Shown piece by piece: positions 33,538-42,220 of a stretch of 64,000 nt of DNA (position 1 is the first letter of the stretch; the number at the start of each line of letters is the position of its first letter). Location: assembly GCF_900105585.1 (NCBI RefSeq), contig NZ_FNRT01000002.1, forward strand, positions 2,542,001-2,606,000, given 5' to 3'. This stretch comes from Nocardioides exalbidus (GTDB lineage: Bacteria; Actinomycetota; Actinomycetes; Propionibacteriales; Nocardioidaceae). The position numbers and the translations under genes are program-made. The notes under the pieces are model-generated. The model was not told the origin of the DNA, ran no database searches, and worked only from the letters and a program-made list of their open reading frames with translations.

Positions 33538-33548
33538 TCAGCCAGCGG
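33521..33548. repeat. 14-bp tandem duplication across the add stop codon
   Basis: TGATCAGCCAGCGG at 33521-33534 is repeated exactly at 33535-33548; the second copy begins with the TGA stop of add. A third TGA follows at 33549. Confidence 0.9.
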
Positions 33549-33554
33549 TGAGGA

Positions 33555-34145
33555 TCAGGTGGTGAGCTCCGCGTAGGCCTGGTCACCGGTCGCCCGGCGG
33601 CAGCCCTGCCGGGTCGCGGTCGCCACGACCCGCTGCTGGTCGCGCATCAGGGCCACCCCGCGGCGCAGGAGCACGAGCGGCGGCTTGCGGTGCTCGCGCA
33701 GGTCGCGGGTGAGCCGCCGCCAGAACGTGACGAGCGGGTGCTGGGTGATGCAGTACGCCGCCGCCAGCAGGCCCTCCTCGCGGCACGCGGCGACGACCTC
33801 GGGGGCAAAGATCCCCTCGGCGACGAAGCGCGGGCTGCCGGCCAGGTCGACGGTGCGCGAGCCGCAGCGGCCGTTCTGGGCGATCTCGTAGACCGGGACC
33901 TCGCTGTGGCCGGTCGCGCAGAGCTCGCGGAGCGCCGCCATCGCGTCGTCGCGGTGCCAGGAGTCGGGGTGGTCCCAGTCGACGATCCCGGCGTTCGCCC
34001 CATGCGTGATGCGGGGGAGGGTGGGGTCGTCGCCGTCCTTGTAGAAGTCGTCCAGACGCAAGATCGGCAGGCCGAGACGCTCGGCAAGGCGAGATTTTCC
34101 GGCACCACTGGGCCCGGACAGGATGATCACCTGCGCGCCGGTCAC
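33555..34145 (-). CDS. Uridine kinase-like P-loop protein
   Basis: 196 aa. P-loop GPSGAGKS (10-17), then LRLDDFYKDGDDPTLP, the uridine-kinase-type lid/substrate motif, and DWDHPDSWHRDDAMAAL. Shorter and diverged from classical Udk, so phosphorylation of uridine/cytidine is likely but not proven. GTG start at 34145. Convergent with add and divergent from the second vWA gene; position among salvage genes supports the role. Confidence 0.8.
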   Translation of the reverse strand: MTGAQVIILSGPSGAGKSRLAERLGLPILRLDDFYKDGDDPTLPRITHGANAGIVDWDHPDSWHRDDAMAALRELCATGHSEVPVYEIAQNGRCGSRTVDLAGSPRFVAEGIFAPEVVAACREEGLLAAAYCITQHPLVTFWRRLTRDLREHRKPPLVLLRRGVALMRDQQRVVATATRQGCRRATGDQAYAELTT

Positions 34146-34242
34146 TCTTCCGCCTCAAATCCTTCGTTCTCGCACATTGGCGGTCACGCGGAACTACCCT
34201 CGCCCAGACGTCGTGTGTGACGTCCTTAACAGGAGGAACCCG

Positions 34243-35916
34243 ATGAGTCTCGACGACTCGACCGCGCCGGCAAGCGTAGACAACCCCGGGCCCGCCACGC
34301 GCGGCGGCCTCGCGGGCAGGGCCCCGCTGCTCATCGGACTGGCGCTCGTGCTGATCGGCGGGGCGTTCGCCGTGTTCGCCCTTGGCGGCGACGACGCCGA
34401 GGCCGGTGCGGCCGACTGCGTGTCCGAGCAGGTGACGCTGACGACCGCCCCCGTCATGGAGGACCTGGTCAAGGCCGCCGTCAAGGACGTCAACGCCGAC
34501 GAGCCCTGCATCGACGTCAAGGTCACCGCGGGCACCGTGAAGGACGTGGTCGCGCTCCTGGCCGACCCCAACGCCAAGCTCCCCGAGATCTGGATCCCGG
34601 ACAGCCCGACGTGGAAGGGCCAGCTGACCCAGGCCGGCTGGACCGGCACCGAGGTCGCCCCGGTCCTGGCCCAGACCCCCGTCGGGCTCATCGGCGGACC
34701 GGCGGCCAGCGCGCCCGCCTCGTGGGCCGCGGCCCTCGACGGCGGCAACCTCGCGATGGCCGACCCGAACGGCGAGGGCGCCTCCGCGCTCGCGCTGCTC
34801 GCACCCTTCGCCGAGATGAAGAAGACCGGCGAGACCGCGGAGTCGATCAACGAGAAGGTCGTCCCGGTCGCCCAGACCTACGGCGAGCGTGCCGTCCAGG
34901 GTGCCTCCGGCGAGACCGACCTCTCCACGATCACCGCGTCGAGCACCCAGCTGGTGCCCCTGACGGAGCAGGCCTACCTCGCCGCCCGCCGCGGCAACGA
35001 CCAGCTCTCGATCGTCGCCCCGCAGACCGGCGTACCGATGCTGCAGTACCCGCTCATCGACGTGAACCGCGGCAGCAAGGACATCCTCGCCCAGGGCGGC
35101 GACCTCTCCGCCCGCGTCGCCCGCGCGATCGGCCGCTGGTTCACCTCCAGCGCCGGCATCGACGCGATCGCCGCCGCGGAGCTGCGCGGCCCCGACGGGG
35201 CTCCGCTGCCCAACGACATCGGGCTCGGCGACGCGCGGATCCTCAGCACCGTCAACCAGAAGACCACCGACGACACGCTGCGCCAGTGGCGCGTGCTGGC
35301 GGTCCCGTCCAGCATCCTCGCCGTCGTCGACCTGTCCGGCTCGATGAAGACCGTCATCGGCGACACCTCGCGCATCCAGCTCGCGGTCAACGCCTCCCAG
35401 GTCGCCCTCGACGCGTTCCCGGCCCAGGCCCGCATCGGCATCTGGGGCTTCTCCAAGAACCGCGGCGCCGACGGCGCCTCGTGGGAGGAGTACGCCACCC
35501 TCGACCGCCTCGACGCTCCCGCGGCCGACGGCAAGACCCACGGCGACGTGGTGCGCGAGGAGGCCGACGCCCTCGTCGGCCGGGTCAAGGGCGGCACCGG
35601 CGTCATGGACACCACGCTGGCGGCCTACAAGTACGCCCAGGAGAAGTGGGACCCGGCGTGGTTCAACTCCGTGGTGATCTTCACCGACGGCGCCAGCGAC
35701 GACTCCAGCTCGCTCTCGCTCGCGTCGCTGGTCGAGCAGCTCAAGTCGCTCCGCGACCCCGCGAAGCCGGTCAAGGTGATCATCATCGGCATCTCGCAGG
35801 ACGCCGACACCGGCGAGCTCGACGAGATCGCCGCTGCGACGGGTGGCCAGAACTACCTGGTCGACGACCCCAACCAGATCCTCGGCGTGCTGGCCCAGGC
35901 CCTGCTCAACCGCTGA
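34243..35916 (+). CDS. Membrane-anchored substrate-binding-like / vWA domain protein (paralogue 2)
   Basis: 557 aa, same plan as the gene at 30380: membrane helix about 27-47, extracellular binding-protein-like region (about 55-345; LTTAPVMEDLVKAAVKDV, LPEIWIPDSPTWKGQL, FTSSAGIDAIAAAEL), vWA domain (about 355-557) with full MIDAS D363-x-S-x-S (DLSGSM), GGTGVMDTTLAAYKYA and FTDGASDD. Aligned blocks such as WR.LAVPSSILAVVD.SGSM are nearly identical between the two. AGGAGG ribosome site 6 nt before the ATG. Followed by two strong hairpins. Confidence 0.82.
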   Translation: MSLDDSTAPASVDNPGPATRGGLAGRAPLLIGLALVLIGGAFAVFALGGDDAEAGAADCVSEQVTLTTAPVMEDLVKAAVKDVNADEPCIDVKVTAGTVKDVVALLADPNAKLPEIWIPDSPTWKGQLTQAGWTGTEVAPVLAQTPVGLIGGPAASAPASWAAALDGGNLAMADPNGEGASALALLAPFAEMKKTGETAESINEKVVPVAQTYGERAVQGASGETDLSTITASSTQLVPLTEQAYLAARRGNDQLSIVAPQTGVPMLQYPLIDVNRGSKDILAQGGDLSARVARAIGRWFTSSAGIDAIAAAELRGPDGAPLPNDIGLGDARILSTVNQKTTDDTLRQWRVLAVPSSILAVVDLSGSMKTVIGDTSRIQLAVNASQVALDAFPAQARIGIWGFSKNRGADGASWEEYATLDRLDAPAADGKTHGDVVREEADALVGRVKGGTGVMDTTLAAYKYAQEKWDPAWFNSVVIFTDGASDDSSSLSLASLVEQLKSLRDPAKPVKVIIIGISQDADTGELDEIAAATGGQNYLVDDPNQILGVLAQALLNR

Positions 35917-35941
35917 TCCACGGCTCTCGACGCGATCACCT

Positions 35942-35971
35942 CTGGTTCCCCCGCATCTGCGGGGGAACCAG
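35942..35971 (+). terminator. 14-bp perfect hairpin after vWA paralogue 2
   Basis: CTGGTTCCCCCGCA (35942-35955) and its complement (35958-35971) with a 2-nt loop, 25 bp after the stop codon. No U-tract follows. Confidence 0.6.
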
Positions 35972-36026
35972 AACTTCGAGAGGCGTGCAACCCCCGTGAA
36001 GCTCGGGACTCGCCCGCGAGGTCGCG

Positions 36027-36069
36027 ACGCACGAAGGCCCCCGGAGATCCTCCGGGGGCCTTCGTGCGT
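36027..36069. terminator. Bidirectional 20-bp hairpin terminator
   Basis: Perfect 20-bp arms (36027-36046, 36050-36069) with loop ATC between the plus-strand vWA gene and the minus-strand aldehyde dehydrogenase operon, 30 bp beyond the latter's stop. The position fits a shared terminator for converging transcripts. Confidence 0.8.
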
Positions 36070-36099
36070 GCTGGCGTGCCTGGGTATGCGCGTACGAGC

Positions 36100-36960
36100 T
36101 CAGACGCCGATCGGGTGCCAGACCGTCTTGGTCTCGAGGAACCGCGTCATCCGGTCGAGGCCGGGCTCGGCGAGCCAGTCGGTGGCGGGCGCGGGACGGC
36201 GTACGCGCTTGAGGTTGTCGGCGGCCGACGCCTCGAGCTCGGTCGCGAGGGCCTCGTCGGTGATGCCGGTGAGGTCGATGCCGTTGACGTCCATGTGGGA
36301 GGCCAGCCAGGGCGCGATCTCGGCCTGCGACCCGGTCAGCACGTTGACGACACCACCGGGCAGGTCGCTGGTGGCCATCACCTCGCCGAGGGTGATCGCC
36401 GGGAGCGGGTGCTCCTCGCTGGCGATCACGACGACGGTGTTGCCGGTCACGATGAGCGGCGCGACCACGCTGACCAGGCCCAGGAGCGGGCCCGACGGGG
36501 CCACGACGGCGATGACGCCGCTGGGCTCCGGGGTGGACAGGTTGAAGTAGGGGCCGGCGACCGGGTTGGCGTTGCCGACGACCTGGGTGATCTTGTCCGC
36601 CCAGCCGGCGTACCAGACGAGGCGGTCGATCGCGGCGTCGACGGCGGCGCGGGCCCGGGCCGCGGTGACGCCCTCCGAGGCCCGGATCTCGGCCTCGAAC
36701 TGCTCGCGGCGGCCCTCGAGCACCTCGGCGATGCGGTAGACGACCTGCGCGCGGTTGTACGCCGTCCTCCCGGACCAGCCGCCGAAGGCTGCCCGCGCTG
36801 CCACGACGGCGTCGCGGGCGTCCTTGCGGGAGGCGAGCGAGGCGTTGGCGAGGAGCTTGCCCCTGGCGTCGTTGACGACGTAGGAGCGGCCCGACTCCGA
36901 GCGGGGGAACTGCCCGCCGATGTAGAGCTTGTAGGTCTTGCGGACATCGATGCGCGACAT
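36100..36960 (-). CDS. Truncated aldehyde dehydrogenase-like protein without catalytic domain
   Basis: 286 aa. Corresponds to the N-terminal NAD-binding half of an ALDH (YIGGQFPRSESGR, DAVVAARAAFGGWSGRTAYNRAQVVYRIAEVL, GVIAVVAPSGPLLGLVSVVAPLIVTGNTVVVI, SDLPGGVVNVLTG), but it ends about 60 residues after that motif. There is no catalytic Cys segment and no ELGGK motif. Starts with an ATGA overlap on the stop of the full-length ALDH, so the pair is coupled; an accessory or regulatory subunit is likely. I recall the same tandem in other actinobacterial deoC clusters, so it is probably not a decaying copy. Confidence 0.8.
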   Translation of the reverse strand: MSRIDVRKTYKLYIGGQFPRSESGRSYVVNDARGKLLANASLASRKDARDAVVAARAAFGGWSGRTAYNRAQVVYRIAEVLEGRREQFEAEIRASEGVTAARARAAVDAAIDRLVWYAGWADKITQVVGNANPVAGPYFNLSTPEPSGVIAVVAPSGPLLGLVSVVAPLIVTGNTVVVIASEEHPLPAITLGEVMATSDLPGGVVNVLTGSQAEIAPWLASHMDVNGIDLTGITDEALATELEASAADNLKRVRRPAPATDWLAEPGLDRMTRFLETKTVWHPIGV

Positions 36961-38399
36961 CAGTCGTCAGCCCCCTTCAGGTAGGCCTCGAGCCCGTGGC
37001 GGCCGCCCTCGCGGCCGTAGCCGGACTCCTTGTAGCCGCCGAACGGCGAGGTCGGGTCGAACTTGTTGAACGTGTTGGCCCACACGACGCCGGCTCGCAG
37101 GCGGTTGGCCATCGAGAGGATCCGCGACCCCTTGTCGGTCCACACGCCGGCCGACAGGCCGAACGGTGTGTTGTTGGCCTTCTCGACCGCCTCGGACGGC
37201 GTGCGGAAGGTCAGCACGGACAGGACCGGGCCGAAGATCTCCTCGCGGGCGATCCGGTGGGCCTGCGAGACGCCGGTGAAGACGGTCGGGGCGAACCAGT
37301 AGCCGTTGGACGGCAGCTCGCACGGTGCCGACCAGCGCTCGGCGCCCTCGGCCTCGCCGATCTCGGAGAGCTCGCGGATCTTGGCGAGCTGCTCGGCGGA
37401 GTTGATCGCGCCGACGTCGGTGTTCTTGTCGAGCGGGTCGCCCACCCGAAGCGTGGCCATCCGGCGCTTGAGCCGGCTCATCACCTCGTCGGCGACGGAC
37501 TCCTGCACCAGAAGGCGCGAGCCCGCGCAGCAGACGTGGCCCTGGTTGAAGAAGATGCCGTTGACGATGCCCTCGACGGCCTGGTCGAGCGGGGCGTCGT
37601 CGAAGACGATGTTGGCCGCCTTGCCGCCGAGCTCGAGGGTGACCTTCTTGTCCGTGCCGGCCACCGCGCGGGCGATCGCCTTGCCGACCTCGGTCGAGCC
37701 GGTGAAGGCGACCTTGTCGACGTCGGGGTGGGACACGATCGCGCGGCCGGTGTCGCCGGCGCCCGTGACGATGTTGACGACGCCCGGGGGGAGGTCGGCC
37801 TGCTGGCAGATCTCCGCGAAGAGCAGTGCCGTGAGCGGGGTGGTCTCGGCCGGCTTGAGGACGACGGTGTTGCCGCACGCGAGGGCGGGGGCGATCTTCC
37901 ACGCCAGCATCAGCAGCGGGAAGTTCCACGGGATGACCTGGCCGGCGACGCCCAGCGGCGTGTCGCCGTAGCCGGCGTACTTCAGCTTGTCGGCCCAGCC
38001 GGCGTAGTAGAAGAAGTGCGCCGCGACGATCGGGACGTCGACGTCGCGCGACTCCTTGATCGGCTTGCCGTTGTCGATCGACTCGAGCACGGCGAGCTCG
38101 CGGCCGCGCTCCTGGATGATGCGCGCGATGCGGTAGAGGTACTTGGCGCGCTCGGCGCCCGACATCCGCGACCAGACGCGGGTGTAGGCCCGGCGCGCGG
38201 CCTTCACGGCCTCGTCGACGTCGGAGTCGCTGGCCTCGGCGACCTCGGCGAGCACCTCCTCGGTGGCCGGGTTGACGGTCTTGAAGGACGTGCCGCTGCC
38301 GTCGACGAACTCGCCGTTGATGAACAGGCCGTAGGACGGCTTGATGTCGACGACGGCGCGCGACTCGGGTGCGGGGGCGTACTCGAACGGAGAAGTCAT
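36960..38399 (-). CDS. Aldehyde dehydrogenase (NAD+-dependent)
   Basis: 479 aa, full-length ALDH. PWNFPLLMLAWKIAPALACGNTVVLKPAE (cofactor), FTGSTEVGK, LELGGKAANIV with the general-base Glu, and catalytic Cys in GHVCCAGSR (two adjacent cysteines). Lies 5 nt after deoC; DeoC yields acetaldehyde, so acetaldehyde to acetate is the likely reaction (inference). ATG at 38399. Confidence 0.92.
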   Translation of the reverse strand: MTSPFEYAPAPESRAVVDIKPSYGLFINGEFVDGSGTSFKTVNPATEEVLAEVAEASDSDVDEAVKAARRAYTRVWSRMSGAERAKYLYRIARIIQERGRELAVLESIDNGKPIKESRDVDVPIVAAHFFYYAGWADKLKYAGYGDTPLGVAGQVIPWNFPLLMLAWKIAPALACGNTVVLKPAETTPLTALLFAEICQQADLPPGVVNIVTGAGDTGRAIVSHPDVDKVAFTGSTEVGKAIARAVAGTDKKVTLELGGKAANIVFDDAPLDQAVEGIVNGIFFNQGHVCCAGSRLLVQESVADEVMSRLKRRMATLRVGDPLDKNTDVGAINSAEQLAKIRELSEIGEAEGAERWSAPCELPSNGYWFAPTVFTGVSQAHRIAREEIFGPVLSVLTFRTPSEAVEKANNTPFGLSAGVWTDKGSRILSMANRLRAGVVWANTFNKFDPTSPFGGYKESGYGREGGRHGLEAYLKGADD

Positions 38400-38404
38400 C
38401 GGCC

Positions 38405-39376
38405 TCAGTCCAGCGTGAAGTAGTCGGGACCGGAGTAGCGGCCGGTCGTCATCTTGGTGCGCTGCATCAGCAGGTCGTTGAGCAGCGTGGACGCACCGAA
38501 GCGGAACCAGTCGGGGTCGAGCCAGTCCTCGCCGCAGGTCTCGTTGACCATCACGAGGTACTTGATGGCGTCCTTGGTGGTCTTGATGCCGCCGGCGGGC
38601 TTGACGCCCACCATCTGGCCGGTCTGCTCGCGGAAGTCGCGGACGGCCTCGAGCATGATCAGCGTGACCGGGAGGGTCGCCGCGGGCTGCACCTTGCCGG
38701 TGGAGGTCTTGATGAAGTGACCGCCGGCCATCATCGCGAGCCAGCTCGCACGCCGGACGTTGTCGTAGGTCTGGAGCTCGCCGGTTTCGAAGATGACCTT
38801 GAGGTGCGCGTCGCCGCACGCCTCCTTGACCTGGGCGATCTCCTCGTAGACGTCGAGGTAGCGACCGGACAGGAAGGCGCCGCGGTCTATCACCATGTCG
38901 ATCTCGTCGGCACCGGCCTCGACGGCGTCGTGGGTGTCGGCGAGCTTGATGTCCATCGCCGCGCGGCCGCTGGGGAACGCCGTGGCGACGGCTGCGACGT
39001 GGACGCCGCTGTCGCCGAGCTGCTGCTTCGCGGTCGCGACCATGTCGGGGTAGACGCACACCGCGGCGGTCGCCGGGCAGGTCGGGTCGGCGGGGTCGGG
39101 TCGCATCGCCTTCGAGGCGAGCGCGCGGACCTTGCCGTGCGTGTCCTGGCCCTCCAGCGTGGTCAGGTCGACCATCCGGATCGCCAGGTCGATGGCCCAG
39201 GCCTTCGACGTGGTCTTGATGGACCGGGTGCCGAGGCCGGCGGCGCGAGCCTCGCACCCGACCTGGTCGACCCCGGGGAGGCCGTGGAGGAATCGGCGGA
39301 GCGAGGAGTCCGAGCGCACGACGTCGTCGAAGACACCGTGGGCGGACGCGGAGCTCGCCGTTGAGCTGGCAGTCAC
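38405..39376 (-). CDS. deoC: Deoxyribose-phosphate aldolase
   Basis: 323 aa, class I aldolase. Schiff-base lysine segment GVKPAGGIKTTKDA, partner lysine region LKVIFETGEL, and EIDMVIDRGAFLSGRY. Longer than E. coli DeoC (about 260) by an N-terminal extension, as in the eukaryote/actinobacterial type. Splits deoxyribose-5-phosphate to glyceraldehyde-3-phosphate and acetaldehyde. The start GTG at 39376 follows TATGCT at 6 nt (leaderless). First gene of deoC-aldh-aldh. Confidence 0.94.
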   Translation of the reverse strand: MTASSTASSASAHGVFDDVVRSDSSLRRFLHGLPGVDQVGCEARAAGLGTRSIKTTSKAWAIDLAIRMVDLTTLEGQDTHGKVRALASKAMRPDPADPTCPATAAVCVYPDMVATAKQQLGDSGVHVAAVATAFPSGRAAMDIKLADTHDAVEAGADEIDMVIDRGAFLSGRYLDVYEEIAQVKEACGDAHLKVIFETGELQTYDNVRRASWLAMMAGGHFIKTSTGKVQPAATLPVTLIMLEAVRDFREQTGQMVGVKPAGGIKTTKDAIKYLVMVNETCGEDWLDPDWFRFGASTLLNDLLMQRTKMTTGRYSGPDYFTLD

Positions 39377-39382
39377 TCCTCC

Positions 39383-39388
39383 AGCATA
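39383..39388 (-). promoter_or_regulatory. -10 hexamer of deoC (leaderless)
   Basis: TATGCT on the minus strand, 6 nt before the GTG at 39376. Confidence 0.5.
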
Positions 39389-39454
39389 GGGTTGCCGTCG
39401 AGGCCCCGGCCAACCCACAGGGGCACAGACCCTGCCCACATCGACGAGGAAGAC

Positions 39455-40072
39455 ATGGCAGACATTTCACCGCGCCAGGACGGCGGCGACGAGGTCGTCC
39501 AGCGCTTCCACGCCACGAGCGGACGCCTCACGGGATGGCTGACCGTGGTCGTCGCCGGCGTCCTCGTGGTCGCCGGGGTGGCCTACCTCGACGACGGCTT
39601 CCCGGCCTGGGTCGCCGCCGGGGCGCTGCTCGTGGGGGTGCTGGCCTGGGCCGCGATGCTCCGTCCGGCGCTGTGGGTGACCCGCGAGCACCTCGTCATG
39701 CAGAACATGCTCGAGACCGTCCACGTCCGCCTCGCCGCGGTCGAGGAGATGGCCGTGCGCCAGGTGCTGGCCGTGCGCGCCGGCGACCGCCGCCTGGTCT
39801 CCACCGTCGTCGGGCGCACGTGGCGCAAGGCGCTGCTGTCGCGCCGCCGTGCCGACGAGCACGACGGGGTGGTCGACGACATGCCCTACGCCGACTTCGT
39901 GGAGAACCGGGTCCACGAGCTCGTCGACGCGGCCCGCGCCCGCGCAGGCGTCAGGGCCGGCTCGAAGGAGCAGCTGGCGCTGCCCGACGCCGTACGCCGG
40001 GAGCCGGCGATGCTGCCCGTCGCGCTCGTCGTCGCGGCGGTGCTCGTGCTGCTGGTCAGCTTCTTCGTCTGA
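39455..40072 (+). CDS. PH-like domain membrane protein
   Basis: 205 aa. Two adjacent N-terminal helices (about 28-66), a soluble middle part (about 68-120: LWVTREHLVMQNMLETVHVRLAAVEEMAVRQVLAV, then a TWRKALL) that resembles bacterial PH (bPH) domains, and one C-terminal helix (about 184-205). Function unknown. GAGGAA ribosome site. Divergent from deoC. Confidence 0.6.
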   Translation: MADISPRQDGGDEVVQRFHATSGRLTGWLTVVVAGVLVVAGVAYLDDGFPAWVAAGALLVGVLAWAAMLRPALWVTREHLVMQNMLETVHVRLAAVEEMAVRQVLAVRAGDRRLVSTVVGRTWRKALLSRRRADEHDGVVDDMPYADFVENRVHELVDAARARAGVRAGSKEQLALPDAVRREPAMLPVALVVAAVLVLLVSFFV

Positions 40073-40073
40073 G

Positions 40074-40991
40074 TCACGACGTGACGGCGGGCGGCGGCGT
40101 CGTCGGTGGCTCGAGCCTGGGCGACCCGATCCTCAGGACGACCACGCCGGCCAGGATCAGCACCATCGCCACCCCGTCGAGGGCGTGCAGCTCCTCCCCG
40201 ACGAGCAGCCAGCCGATCAGCACGGCGACGACCGGCGGGATGTAGGTCGCGCTGGCCGCGGTGACGGCGCCGAGCCGCTCGACGATGAAGTAGTAGAGGA
40301 CGAACGCCACGCCCGTCCCGAGCAGGCCGAGGCCGACCACGATGCCGAGGGTGGCGCGGGTGTCGTGGGTGATCGCGGTGATCCCGTCGAGGTCGGTGAC
40401 CAGCAGCAGCGTCACCAGCGCGAGCCCGATCTGGTAGGTCGTCAGCGCGGCCGCCGGGATCTCCAGCGGGCTGATGAAGCGGCGCGCGTAGACGAAGGAG
40501 AGGCCCACGCTCGCCGAGCCGAGCAGCAGGAAGGCCACCCCCTTCGGCTCGACCGTGGCGCTGGCCGCCCACGGCCGGGCGATCAGCACGACACCGGCGA
40601 GCCCGGTGAGGACACCGGCCAGGCGGACCAGGGTGATCCGCTCGCTGCGCAGCAGGACGGCCGCCCCGAGGAACGAGAACAGCGGGATGGACGCGCTCAG
40701 CGCACCGGCGATGCCGCTCGGCAGCAGCTCGGTGCCTGCCGCGAACAGGAAGTAGTAGAGGCTCGTGGCCAGCACGGACATCACGACGAAGTGGTGCGCG
40801 TGCCGCCAGTGCGAGCGCGCGAACGCCCGGCGGAAGAGGCCGTACGCCAGCACCGGGAGGAAGCCGAACAGCACCCGCAGCAGGGTCACCTGCCCCGCGC
40901 TGATCGACTCCAGCGCCCACTTCATGGTGATGAAGTTGGTGCCCCAGATGAGCCCGACCACGACGAAGGCGACGCTCGCGGCACGGGACAC
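40074..40991 (-). CDS. EamA family (DMT) transporter
   Basis: 305 aa, ten helices as two EamA repeats (WGTNFITMKWAL at 16-27 and the second repeat from about 155). Exporter of metabolites or amino acids by family; substrate unknown. The last helix is followed by a Pro/Thr-rich tail. GTG start at 40991 with CACACT 6 nt upstream. Confidence 0.85.
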   Translation of the reverse strand: MSRAASVAFVVVGLIWGTNFITMKWALESISAGQVTLLRVLFGFLPVLAYGLFRRAFARSHWRHAHHFVVMSVLATSLYYFLFAAGTELLPSGIAGALSASIPLFSFLGAAVLLRSERITLVRLAGVLTGLAGVVLIARPWAASATVEPKGVAFLLLGSASVGLSFVYARRFISPLEIPAAALTTYQIGLALVTLLLVTDLDGITAITHDTRATLGIVVGLGLLGTGVAFVLYYFIVERLGAVTAASATYIPPVVAVLIGWLLVGEELHALDGVAMVLILAGVVVLRIGSPRLEPPTTPPPAVTS

Positions 40992-41034
40992 GGGAGGAGT
41001 GTGGCACCGGGCGGACGACCGCCCGGACCACGTC

Positions 41035-41826
41035 TCACGCGAAGCGGCGTGCGGCCTCCGTGCCCGGGGTGGGGAACCACCGCATCACCACCGCGGACTG
41101 CGCCAGGGTCCACGTCGAGCTGAGCACCCAGTAGCCCAGGAGCGCGACCGGCACGACCCCGCCCGCGACCACGAGACCGACGGCGGAGAGCGTGGGCATC
41201 AGCCGGTGCGCGGTCGCCATCGCCTCGGGCATCCCGTCCAGGACGGTGTTGGGCGCGACGAAGAACCTCTGCGTCGCGTAGGACAGCGCGGCTGCGGTCA
41301 GCGCGAGGCCGAGCACGACGGTCAGGTGGGCGGGACCGCCACCGAGGTAGCCGCTGCCGGCGAGGGAGACGCCGAGGAGCGAGGCCGCGCCGAGCGAGGC
41401 GACCAGGGCCGGCCCCATCGCGCCGACGGCCGAGCCGCGGGCGACGTCGGCGATCAGGTGGTAGAGCGTGATCCACACGGGCAGCTGCACCAGCAGGGGC
41501 AGGCAGCCGAGGCGGCTGACGCCGTGCTCGGCGGACACGGCGCGACGCTCGTCGATCATCTGCCGGACGCTGTCGGCGTCGGTCCTCCCGCGGTAGCGAT
41601 CGGCGATCTCCTTCAGGTGCGGCCGGGCGCGCGAGGCGGCGTGCGCCTGCCGGACGCCGTGGACGGTGAAGGGGAGCAGGGCGGTGCGGACGAGCACCAC
41701 GACGGCGCCGATGCACAGCAGCCAGATGAGGGCGGAGTCGGACGGCAGGCCGAGGGCGGCGAGGCCGTCATGGGTGGCCGCGAGGACTGCGGCGAGGGCG
41801 TGCGAGAACGGTTCGAGCATGGACAT
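41035..41826 (-). CDS. YidC/Oxa1 family membrane insertase-like protein
   Basis: 263 aa. Oxa1-type core: first helix about 31-52 (LIWLLCIGAVVVLVRTALLPF), Arg/Lys-rich loop HAASRARPHLKEIADRYRGRTD, then helices near 107-125, 150-170, 175-195 and 215-235. R47 in the first helix resembles the conserved positive residue of the YidC hydrophilic groove. Not in an rnpA-rpmH context, so probably an accessory insertase. AGGAGA at 6 nt before the ATG. Downstream of DUF6412. Confidence 0.82.
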   Translation of the reverse strand: MSMLEPFSHALAAVLAATHDGLAALGLPSDSALIWLLCIGAVVVLVRTALLPFTVHGVRQAHAASRARPHLKEIADRYRGRTDADSVRQMIDERRAVSAEHGVSRLGCLPLLVQLPVWITLYHLIADVARGSAVGAMGPALVASLGAASLLGVSLAGSGYLGGGPAHLTVVLGLALTAAALSYATQRFFVAPNTVLDGMPEAMATAHRLMPTLSAVGLVVAGGVVPVALLGYWVLSSTWTLAQSAVVMRWFPTPGTEAARRFA

Positions 41827-41883
41827 GGGTGTCTCCTGGGCGAGAGGTGGGAGGGGTCTGTGGGCCGTCGCCGGAGGCGACGT

Positions 41884-42192
41884 TCAGACTCGTCCGGGAG
41901 CACGCGGGCGCGCCGGGTGGTGGACCACGTCGGTGGTCCGTCCGGCGAGCACGAGGGGTACGACGGCCGCGCGACGCGGCGGACGCAACGAGCCGTGCCC
42001 GGCGTCGGGCACGGTCAGCAGGGAGTGGACGCCCGCGAGCGCGGTGGCCGCGGACAGTGCGGCGACCAGCACCAGCGACTGGGTCGTCATGGCCGGTGCC
42101 AGCGCGGCTGCCGACAGGACCGACGCGACCCCCACCAGCGCCACGACGAGCGCGAGGCGCCCGCGTGCGACGGCGTCGAGGGTGCGGTCCAT
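41884..42192 (-). CDS. DUF6412-like small membrane protein
   Basis: 102 aa. Two helices (about 14-32 and 37-57), then a motif VPDAGHGSLRPPRRA and a basic C-terminus. From memory, small proteins of this form (DUF6412) are found beside an extra YidC in actinobacteria, as here (57 nt upstream of yidC, same strand). Function unknown. Confidence 0.65.
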   Translation of the reverse strand: MDRTLDAVARGRLALVVALVGVASVLSAAALAPAMTTQSLVLVAALSAATALAGVHSLLTVPDAGHGSLRPPRRAAVVPLVLAGRTTDVVHHPARPRAPGRV

Positions 42193-42220
42193 GCCCGTCA
42201 GCCTAGTCAGGTCGTGTGGA

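Noticed and set aside
35942..35971. CRISPR-repeat-like palindrome (CTGGTTCCCCCGC...)
   Set aside because: Single copy, no spacers, no cas genes; better explained as a hairpin after the vWA gene.
36100..36960. Short ALDH as a pseudogene
   Set aside because: Frame is open, start overlaps the preceding gene, and the pair recurs in related clusters as far as I recall.
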